A stretch of 64,000 nt of DNA, from the NCBI RefSeq assembly GCF_013426205.1, contig NC_089423.1:4588001-4652000 (forward strand). Reading direction: 5' to 3'. Below are positions 55,501 through 64,000 of the stretch, one piece after another (positions within the stretch are counted from its first letter, which is position 1; every line of letters begins with the position of its first letter). The position numbers and the translations under genes were made by a program. The notes below the pieces were generated by a model. The model had not been told where the DNA came from, ran no database searches, and saw only the letters and a program-made list of their open reading frames with translations. Source of the stretch: Metarhizium brunneum (Eukaryota > Ascomycota > Sordariomycetes > Hypocreales > Clavicipitaceae).

Positions 55501-57745
55501 AGTCCAAAGCCAGCAAACGGATCCCCTGGCTCGGTGACGTGGAGTCCAGGTAATCTTTCGTTTGTTGTGCCAGACTACTCACCCGGCGGCACCCCCGCGC
55601 TAGTTGCTGCAAGAGTACCCTCTGGTTCAAGTGCTAAGAACACTGAAGCAGTGCCGAGGCCTGTGTCACCGGGCGACGTTAGTCCTAGCTCTTCTCATTC
55701 TAAGAGTAGGGGCTCTGCCGACGTTTTCCCCTCGAAGCGAAAGTCGCATGGGCCGGATTTGGACTTCAAGGAGTCCGACATCCAGTTCTCAAATTCACCA
55801 TCCTCCCAGCCGCCTACTCGAGACATCAAGCCTCCACCTGGCGACGATAGCGACGACGACTCCAGCGATGACGGCCTCTTTGCTATTCCTCTAGCCGGCC
55901 GGAAGAAGGATAAGCCGAGTAGCGACACCGGTACAAGCGCTTCATCGAGTGCCCAAATGGGTACAGATACTCGCCCCGTTCTGCATGTAGTTACTTCACG
56001 CAAAGAGAAGGGACGATCCGTTACTTTTATGAAATCTCCTGATAGCTTTGACAGTAGCAATGATGGTGGTGCAAGAACATCTAGCACGAGAAGAACTCCC
56101 GGTACGCCACAGACTGATACGTGGGATTCTGACAAGGAGAGCCAAATCAACCGTCGAAAATCGTTTATTGAGAAGGACGTGTGGGCAAATCGTCCACCAA
56201 CCGACGACTTGCTGAACAACTTGGATGATTTCTTCCCCAATCTCGATCTAGACCAGCCCGTCCTTGAAGATCATGCAGGCGGGGATATCCCGCCACTACC
56301 ATCAACGGACTCTGGCGATGGCAGGAATAGGTCCAGTTCTGCCAGTCTTGCGTCCATGACAACACCCGGTCATTCCACATCAGGAGCTCCCCCCGTGGCA
56401 GTGCCGCCGTCACGCCAGCTTTCATTATATACCAATGACAATGACACGTTGGGCTCTGACGAGTCAACTTTGAAGGCTACGGAGCGACCTACATCTAGTC
56501 ACGCGGTGGCTCATCGCAGCATACATCGGTCTGGTGGGTTGGGCCGGATGAAATCTATTCGTGAAGTTGCTAGTCAAGCCAACAAGCGGTACACAAGTAT
56601 TTCGCAACCTGTGGGTAGCAAGTCGCAGACAAATTTGATGCGACGTAAGAGCACGAAGATGTTCAACGCAAACATTGTGCAGATCCGGCCTGATCAACGG
56701 GGAAGCATGGTGGTGCCGGATATTCCTCAGAATACACTGCCCAAGCGACAGACCACGTTTAGATGGTTCAAAGGCCAACTCATCGGCAAAGGTACCTATG
56801 GTCGTGTCTACCTCGGTATGAACGCCACTACGGGTGAGTTCTTGGCAGTGAAGGAGGTTGAAGTAAACCCCAAAGCTGCTGGAGGAGACAAGGGCAAGAT
56901 GCGAGAAATGGTAGCTGCATTGGACCAGGAGATCGACACCATGCAGCACTTGGATCACGTAAACATTGTGCAGTACCTGGGATGCGAGCGAAAGGAGACC
57001 AGCATCAGCATTTTCCTGGAGTACATTTCTGGCGGCAGCATTGGATCTTGCTTGAGGAAGCACGGCAAATTTGAAGAGTCTGTGGTCTCGTCACTGACTC
57101 GTCAGACCCTTTCTGGGTTGGCTTACTTGCATCGCGAGGGTATTCTGCACAGAGATCTAAAGGCCGACAATATTCTGCTTGATCTGGATGGTACTTGCAA
57201 GATTAGCGACTTTGGCATTTCCAAGAAGACTGACAACATTTACGGCAACGATAAAACAAATTCGATGCAAGGCTCAGTGTTCTGGATGGCGCCAGAGGTC
57301 ATCCGGTCGCAAGGAGAGGGCTACAGCGCCAAAGTCGACATTTGGAGTCTCGGGTGCGTGGTACTGGAAATGTTTGCCGGACGAAGACCCTGGAGCAAGG
57401 AAGAAGCGGTTGGGGCCATCTACAAGATTGCAAACGGAGAGACGCCACCTATTCCAGAGGACATTCAAGAGACCATTCCGCCACTGGCTGTGGCGTTTAT
57501 GATGGACTGCTTCCAAGTGTAAGTAGTTTCACACCAATGTTTCTTCTTTGGTTTTCATATTTCTTTCTTTTCCCCTCCTCCATATTCAAAGGTTAGTTGC
57601 TAATTATTTGTATAGGAATCCGTTTGATCGTCCAACAGCCGACGTCATTCTATCGCAACACCCATTCTGCGAGCTGGACCCCAACTACAACTTTTACGAC
57701 ACAGAGCTGTACACCAAGATTAAGGATGCATACAAGATCTCGTAG
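52586..57745 (+). CDS. BCK1: MAP kinase kinase kinase of the cell-wall integrity pathway (BCK1 type)
   Basis: Three exons (52586-53620, 53692-57518, 57616-57745) encode 1663 residues. The N-terminus is Pro/Met-rich (repeated PPPPP runs). A SAM-like domain lies at about 218-285 (WPLDTVLIWLAQNQFSKDWQ). About 1000 residues of Ser/Pro-rich, probably disordered sequence follow, interrupted by a conserved block near 610 (FVLATTDYWNYRMCDITEAE), a Ras-association-like region. The C-terminal kinase domain has the glycine loop GKGTYGRVY starting near 1377, HRDLKADN at 1498-1505, DFG at 1518-1520 and WMAPEV. BCK1 sits between Pkc1 and the MKK/Slt2 kinases and controls cell-wall remodelling. Phase-2 splicing near the end (CFQV|NPFDRP) completes kinase subdomain XI. 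The ATG at 52586 is the first in the frame; the open stretch before it has no ATG. Confidence 0.96.
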
Positions 57746-59624
57746 TGCAGCATGCGACTGGCTTTGCTAGCTCACGTTTTTGCTTCACTTGTTTGTCTTT
57801 TTTTTTTCGCGGCAGCGTTGTGGTTTTCTTGAATGGGTACCAAAGGAGTCTACTTGTACGAAATTTGAGGTAACGCGGCGCCATGTGCGGACAAATATGT
57901 GCGAAATTAGCTTCAAATGATGGACCTGGCGTCAGGAAATGGTGTTGGCGTTGGTGTTGGATACAACGGGATACGATGATATGACATAGGAATACTAATA
58001 TTCATAATGATTTTTAGCCTTACGCTGCAAGACTATAATTCAGGGCCTTATCGAGTTTCTTGAATGTGACATGTCCGAAGGGTATCATGTGCATAGTGTG
58101 TGTGTAGAATAGGCACACACGCTCAGACTGTGTCTCGGCCTCAAACGGCGACAGGCCCGAAACGATGCAAAGAAAAGTGAGCCGCAATAAGGAACCAGCC
58201 AAGCGTTTCAGATAGCACGGCAATGATACATACATGAGAACTCGTCCGCATGACGACATGCCTACCAGGACGGGGCACGAGGGGGGGGAGGTAAAAGAAT
58301 GAATGACACGACGATGCGAGTCGCACGACTTTCCACCGACTGCGTCTAAGCCCCTTTTGTGGACAGGGCTGGGGAGCCAAAATGGTGGCATCTTGGGGCG
58401 CTTGGTATTGAGTCTTTGACCACTTCCACTTATCTACATGTACCCCTAAGTACTCGAGTAGGTGGTAGTGACATGGAGCTAGTAAGGCGACAGGGACTGC
58501 CTGGATATTAGTTGCTAATTGCCGATGAGCCCTCTGTCGGCCGCATTTGAAGCCATGTGGCGTCGATGGGGCTCGGTTCTTAAGAGTCAAGGCTGGGGGG
58601 GCTTGGCGTCGGGTCTTGCAGTGTAAAACGGGTAAGAATTGGGATGGTTGATTATCTGCGGGGGCCAGGAGCGAGTTTGACCACAAGTGCAGATCAGGGA
58701 TCCGGCATTATGTACTTGGTAAGTATGTGGTGATGTTTTTCTTGGCTGGTGGGTTTATTGTCTGTTGCTGGTTGTCGATAGTAGCACTGTACTTTGGGGA
58801 GTCAAAAGTGAGGCGGTTCCTGCCTACCTACCTAGGTACTTAAGCAGGTACCTATAGGTACAAGTAGTGACTATCTAGGTAGGTAGTCGCTATGGCCGAA
58901 TAGATGTATTGATGGAATATCTGCTAGGCAAGTATGGGTGATGGATGACGGGACCTGGAGCAAGGCACTCACACGCGCACGCACACGCACACTCGACTCG
59001 ATTAACAGTCTGGTACAAATTAGCAGGTGCTCGAGCGCGCTTGCTGGCATAAAGTTGCACATGTGGCATTTAATCAGAAACGCAATAGTACTCCGTACTC
59101 CCAAGGCAATGGTTTGGTCTGGCTGGCATCTGGGTCCTTGGCGGTCTCCACTCCCCGCCCCGGAATGTGGAAAGAGGCACTCCCCAGCCAAAAGTATGCA
59201 TATTTTTTCATAGTACTATCAATTTCCTGAACAGCACCAGAGCCCCGCTTGTTATAGGGTCCGCAGTAGCCTTGATAGCAATAGACGTCTTGACAGCTCT
59301 CATTAAATGACTAAAAGTTTGAAAATATCGCGATAAATGTAGATTTGTCCGGCAATAAACCCGGCTGCAAACCCTACTAGCGATTTTAAATTGTAGCGGT
59401 AGAAGCCTCACACAAAGTAAGTACTACCTACCTAAGTAGGTACTTAACGATACCGATTTGGACTAGTGCCGCTAAGAATTTAAGAATTAACCGCGTTGAG
59501 GGGTTCACCCAGTTGCCAAATATAAAGGACGGCCTCGCCTGGGTAACCCGTAACCCTTGACGGCCATCTTCGCGATAACATTCGACTCTTTGTCGCCGAA
59601 TGACTAGCCCTCGCAGTCGTTTCA
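57746..59624. other. 1.9-kb intergenic region with short palindromic repeats
   Basis: No gene is supported. It contains a 12-bp perfect inverted repeat CTACCTACCTAG at 58824-58835 and 58875-58886 with nested GGTACC elements between, a TACCTACCTAAGTAGGTA palindrome at about 59425-59443, a (CA)n/(ACGCAC)n run at about 58969-58992, and a TACTCCGTA nonamer at 59089-59097. The right part is the mannosidase promoter. A 181-codon minus-strand frame starts at a non-ATG codon and has no domain features. Confidence 0.6.
58824..58886. repeat. 12-bp perfect inverted repeat with nested TACCTA/AGGTA elements
   Basis: CTACCTACCTAG at 58824-58835 is exactly reverse-complemented at 58875-58886. The 39-nt spacer carries GGTACCTATAGGTAC, itself palindromic. 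The whole could fold as a cruciform or hairpin. Confidence 0.85.
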
Positions 59625-62600
59625 ATGCCGCGGCGACGATATAGACTGTTCACGGTCTTTTCCGTAGTCATTGTTATTTTATTATATCGTGTTCTACAGA
59701 ATTCCTGGGATCCCCAACCACTGAGGCCGGCCGTGGTGGGACGACCCCAACCACCGCCACCACCCAGCGTGCCTGATGCCGTTGTTGCAGCGCATGTCAA
59801 AGCACAGTTTCCGCTGAAGGATACCGGGGAGAGCAAGCCCGAGACTGGTCACGTTGCCCAAGAGGCAGCCGATGAGGACTCTATCGGTGCTGAGAAGCTC
59901 GCGGAGAAAAACAAGAATGAGAATGCCGAGAAAGGTGCGGGGACCAAGGGGCCTTCGTCCAAGGCCGAGGATGCCCAACTCAAGCGGCCCAGCAGCAACA
60001 ACATGCCACAAGTAGATTCAGATTCAACCTTGGAACCCGGTACCAAGCCCGTGCAAGAACATGATGAACACGGTCACTTGCAAAGGCCCCTTGGCCACGG
60101 TACAGACGACCAGACAACAACAGCAACTACCACGAGCAACCAATTTGCCAAACCCACCAAAGTGCACTGGACAAAGCCCAAGGAGCACTTTCCACTACCC
60201 AAGGAGAGCATCATTACTCTGCCCACCGGCACTGCAAAGAAGATTCCCCGGATTCAACATGTGTTTTCGCCCGAAGCTGAAGGCCCCAAGAAAAAGCGCC
60301 TGCAGAGGCAGGCAAAGGTCAGGGAGCAAATCCAGCGGTCTTGGGCGGGATACAGAAAGTATGCGTGGATGCACGATGAGCTGTTGCCCGTCTCCAACCG
60401 ATCCCGCGATCCGTTTTGCGGATGGTCGGCGACATTGGTTGACTCGCTCGACACCCTGTGGATTGCTGGCTTGAAGGATGAGTTTGACGAGGCCGCCAAG
60501 GCCGCCAAAAACATCGATTTCACTTATACAAACAAGGACAGAATCCCTGTTTTTGAAACAACCATTCGATACTTGGGCGGCCTCATAGCGGCCTATGATG
60601 TGAGCGGTGGTGCGTCGGGGGGCTATTCTTTCTTGCTAGACAAGGCCGTCGAATTGGCTGAGGTCTTGATGGGGATATTCGACACTCCAAATAGAATGCC
60701 TCTACTATACTACAACTGGCGACCCGAGTATACCTCACAACCTCGCCGAGCCACCAGCGCAGGTATGGCCGAACTAGCAACACTGTCCATGGAATTCACC
60801 CGATTAGCCCAATTGACGGCGCAGCACAAGTACTATGATGCCATCGATCGCATCACCAATGGCCTGATAGAACTCCAAAAGAGAGGCACAACAATCCCTG
60901 GACTCTTTCCTGAAAATTTGGACATTTCCGGTTGCAATAGGACTGCCACAAACCGCCGTGATGCCATGAGCGAAGCAGCCAAGGCTCAAGTTGATTCAGA
61001 AGTAGTTTTGAAGCCTCCCCAAGGATTCAGCGAAGACGGGGCTGATAAAGAGTCTACTGGTACTAGTGACAGAACCAAGCTCGACGATCGACTTGAACGC
61101 CGAGCGCTGTCATCTCTCCAACAGGATGTTGACGCAGCGCTATCTGCTGATAAAGCACCTACTGCGAACAATGCAAACAATGCAAAGCCCCAGCCAAAGT
61201 CGCAAGTCCCTCTTGGAGCAGATGGAAGCAAGTCGGAGTGGGACTGTGTTCCTCAGGGATTTGTGCCTGGAGGCTCTATCTATGAAAGCTATCACATGGG
61301 TGGGAGTCAAGATTCTGCGTACGAGTACTTTGGCAAGGTAGGCCTGCCCCTAGATATAGTGTCCATGTGATGGGCTGTTGACTTGTTTTGAAATTTAGGA
61401 ATATCTGCTGCTCGGTGGAAAGGAACCCAAATATCAAAAGCTCTACGAAGATACTATCGAAAGCATCAACAAGTATCTTCTGTTCCGGCCCATGGTACAG
61501 GGAGATTGGGATGTCATATTTCCAGCTAGAATCAGGATGATGTCCAATGGAGCCTCTCCAAGGGTCGAGTATGAAGTCACTCACTTAACATGCTTCATCG
61601 GCGGCATGTATGCTCTTGGTGGGAAGCTTTTTGGACGTGAAAAGGACGTTGAATATGCCAAGAAATTAACAGATGGCTGTGTCTGGGCATATCAATCCAC
61701 AGCAACTGGAATCATGCCTGAACATGGACAAGTTGTTCCCTGTCCCAACATGGAGAAATGCAGCTTTAACGAGACTCTATGGTGGCAGGCGCTTGACCCC
61801 ATTTACCGCATACGTGATCAGGGAGTGAGTGAGTGGGAGAAGAATGCATTAGAGCGTGAGCAACTAGAGAAACAGAAGCAGGAGCTTGAGCAGCAAATTG
61901 CCCAGATGGATACGGAAGCCAGAATTGAGGGTCTTGAAGCGTTGGGCGAAGATGATGGAGACTACGGTTTTCAGAGAGAAACAAGCACTTCAGACTCAAC
62001 ATCTACCTCAGTATCTAGCAAGTCCAGTCTTTTGGAGAGGAGAGCAGCCATTTCTGTGGAACCCGAAAATGTGGCTCTTATTTCCTCTGATGGGACCAGC
62101 TCACAAACAACGACCGGCAAAGAGCCCAGCCCGAACGATGAGCAGACCTCCAGGAAGGCCAAGTCGGACGAGTTGGATGATTCTGACAACAAACAAAAGC
62201 CCTCCACCCATCCAAGCACCAAAATCCCTACATTGAAGAATGAATACCACTCTCGCCCGGAAGTACACATCCCCCAGAACTATCCCGGCCGTTCAGGTTG
62301 GCCTCCAAAACCATTAACGCACGAAGAATTTGTACGAGAAAAGATTCAAGAAGGTATTCCTCCTGGGTATAGCTCCGTTGCATCTTCCAAATATATCCTT
62401 AGGTACGTCGTTCTGGCAATCCATCTTGTTTTATCACGCCATGTTCAATGCAGCTAACCCTCCGGGCCAGACCAGAAGCCATAGAATCAGTATGGTACAT
62501 GTATCGCATTACAGGTGACTCCAGCTGGATGGAGAAAGGCTGGGCCATGTTCGAGGCCACCATGAAAGCCACCCGCGCACCGCAAGCCAACAGCGCCATT

Positions 62601-62759
62601 GACAATGTTCTCCTCGTAAACCCTGCACTTCTTAATGAGATGGAAAGCTTTTGGCTCGCCGAGACACTCAAGTACTACTACTTGCTGTTCTCAGGGCCAG
62701 ACGTCATAAGCTTGGACGAATGGGTTCTCAACACGGAGGCTCATCCTTTTAAACTGTAG
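59625..62759 (+). CDS. GH47 alpha-1,2-mannosidase with two large low-complexity inserts
   Basis: Three exons (59625-61337, 61399-62402, 62471-62759) encode 1001 residues. A short basic N-terminus and one hydrophobic helix ([14 protein letters not shown]) make it a type II membrane protein of the ER or Golgi. After a Lys/Glu/Pro-rich stem the GH47 barrel starts near residue 230 ([37 protein letters not shown]). Acidic residues of the active site appear intact: E311 in [12 protein letters not shown]563 in DSAYEY, E908 in RPEAIES, and the calcium-binding T994 in NTEAHP. Two inserts interrupt the barrel: about 443-535 (Ser/Asp/Ala-rich) and about 720-895, which begins with a Glu/Gln/Leu coiled coil and continues Ser/Thr-rich. 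The enzyme trims N-glycan mannose; the inserts make it longer than ordinary class I mannosidases and might place it near yeast Mnl2, but that is a guess. Confidence 0.9.
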
Positions 62760-64000
62760 GCTGTTGAGGTTGTTGATGATGTTCTTGATAGCTGTATACC
62801 CTCTATTTCCTTCTGTACGATGGGCACGAGGCGACAGGGAAATAAGTATTATATAAAGTTGCATGATTATCCTATTAAGTGTGCGAAGGTGCAGGTTATG
62901 TGGCGGGCCCACTTTCTTGTGATACATATTAAATACTTGTATAAGTACTTGTATTGCTAGATTTAACTGTAATATAATACTATATCTTTATATATACTTA
63001 AAGATAACTAGTACTTATATTTATGTATTATTTACTAGGAAAAGTAAGTATCTTTTATTAATTAGCTTCTTATTAGCCCATATCCCGGTCCGCTACAAAA
63101 GCTGCACCTTTGCACACTTAATGGGATTGCAAGTAAGCATTCACGGCGTTAAAGCGGGACAGGAGTTGGAAATGCAGGTCTTTATGTATTCAGTATCGTC
63201 CGAACGGCACTAGGTTAGCAACGCTGGCCACCAACATATACGGGCGAGAACAACCCGGACCCCAAACGGGGCCGGTGCGGAAACAGAGCGATTATAGGTT
63301 TTCATGTATGTTTTTCCTATAATAATTGACTTGCAGAAGTACTAGGGCCTTGATAGGCTAGCTAGAGTATTTAAATAAATAAATAAATAAATGCAGTATC
63401 GTCTAAGTTGCAGGGTTCTCTCTAAGCATCAATATAACTTTATTTATCCAACTCCGTCGTGGCACATGGATTCGTCTGGAAGACAGGACACATAAGACAC
63501 GCGACGCGACGCTTCAAGTCAAAGGCAAGAATGGCACATGCAGGCCGCCGCCATTCCAATTAGTGATATTCCTCGGCACATGGCTACTTCTTGACGAAAT
63601 CCGTGCCCTTCATCATCAACCTTGCTATATATACATGATTTCATTGATCGCAACCACAACAGGCGGCCCGTTCACACTCTGAGATTCTCATCGAGTCTTT
63701 TCCCATTTCCTGGCCGAAATTAAAAACAACAAGCCTGCCAAAGTAGAATCCAAATCACAAAAATGAGACCACCAAGAAACCACGCTTCACGGCGGCGTCG
63801 GACCATACTGCCTCGTACTTTCCGGAAGAATGTATTCAACCATGTCCAGTCATGCTAATAGGTGATTCGGGTTGTGGTAGGGGTAGCGTATGTATGTGTG
63901 TGTGTTTCTTTTCTTATTTTTCCATCAAGCTCGGCAGTGTAGTGTGTTGTAGTAACGAGGCCCCCTGTAACTCCGATGCTGATGCGAAACTTTGCCCTCC
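62760..64000. other. right-end non-coding region with an AT-rich patch
   Basis: No confident gene. The mannosidase 3'UTR leads into an AT-rich, TpA-rich stretch with no CpG from about 62912 to 63085. A (TAAA)n run lies at about 63371-63390 and a (GT)n run at about 63888-63906. An open minus-strand frame of about 28 codons enters from the right edge and ends near 63917; it could be the C-terminus of a gene outside the window but is too short to support. Confidence 0.55.
63371..63392. repeat. (TAAA)n tetranucleotide microsatellite
   Basis: Five tandem TAAA/AAAT units in the AT-rich right end of the window. Confidence 0.9.

Noticed and set aside
58141..58686. 181-codon minus-strand frame in the BCK1-mannosidase gap
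   Set aside because: The start codon is TTG and the composition is random-looking; no conserved motif.
1..64000. CRISPR array, prophage, operon or biosynthetic gene cluster
   Set aside because: The DNA is fungal with introns; no regularly spaced repeats, no phage genes and no polyketide, peptide-synthetase or terpene enzymes were seen.

Overview
This window is ordinary nuclear chromosome from a filamentous ascomycete. The evidence is short introns (mostly 45-110 nt) with GTNNGN donors, CTAAC/CTGAC-like branch sites and a few GC-AG exceptions, about one gene per 3 kb on both strands, and fungus-specific proteins such as a BCK1-type MAPKKK with a SAM domain, an ergosteryl-glucosidase and an SPT10-like factor. 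The overall protein set, together with intergenic TACTCCGTA and TACCTAGGTA-type short repeats, makes Sordariomycetes (probably Hypocreales) my best guess. That placement is inference. I see no prokaryotic, organellar, viral or intact transposon sequence, no rRNA or tRNA gene, no CRISPR array and no secondary-metabolite cluster.

Layout, left to right: the 3' end of an unidentified gene (to 119); a small ankyrin protein (774-1346); chaperonin subunit CCT7 (2641-4602); an SPT10-like acetyltransferase with an integrase-type zinc finger (minus, 4946-6724); mitochondrial ribosomal protein uS2m (minus, 7541-9107); a CBS/PB1 membrane-anchored protein (minus, 10313-12473); a SWI5/ACE2-type zinc-finger factor (14528-17040); a DUF4470/MYND protein (17775-21490); chaperonin subunit CCT6 (21968-23922); TSR4/PDCD2 (24231-25513); eIF3k (minus, 25859-26827) divergent from DNA ligase I (27281-30005); AP-1 beta-adaptin (31175-33719); a BolA protein (minus, 34122-34536) divergent from NIF3 (34904-36150); VPS51 (minus, 36333-37260) divergent from RMI1 (37516-38271); SKI3 (minus, 38413-42731); an intron-rich MFS sugar-porter-like transporter (44397-47282); ergosteryl-beta-glucosidase (48268-50580); the BCK1-type MAPKKK (52586-57745); and a GH47 alpha-mannosidase with large inserts (59625-62759). 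The right end (62760-64000) is non-coding and contains an AT-rich, CpG-free patch.

Nearly all genes are housekeeping: cytosolic protein folding (CCT6, CCT7), translation and ribosome assembly (eIF3k, TSR4, uS2m), RNA decay (SKI3), DNA replication and repair (ligase I, RMI1), membrane traffic (AP-1 beta, VPS51), iron/metal handling (BolA, NIF3), cell-wall signalling (BCK1) and glycan or sterol-glucoside processing. They do not form a cluster with a shared pathway. Several adjacent genes share short divergent promoters (eIF3k/ligase I, BolA/NIF3, VPS51/RMI1). I built 20 multi-feature gene models by joining exons at consensus splice sites; each joined model is an exact multiple of three and reads through the expected family motifs.

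I did not find a convincing new biological system. The observations most worth a second look are the two GC-AG introns, a possible C-terminal prenylation motif on the sterol glucosidase, the domain composition of the SPT10-like protein, the MluI box before DNA ligase I, the BolA/NIF3 pairing, two small unassigned ORFs in long promoter regions, and two stop-free 3n introns.
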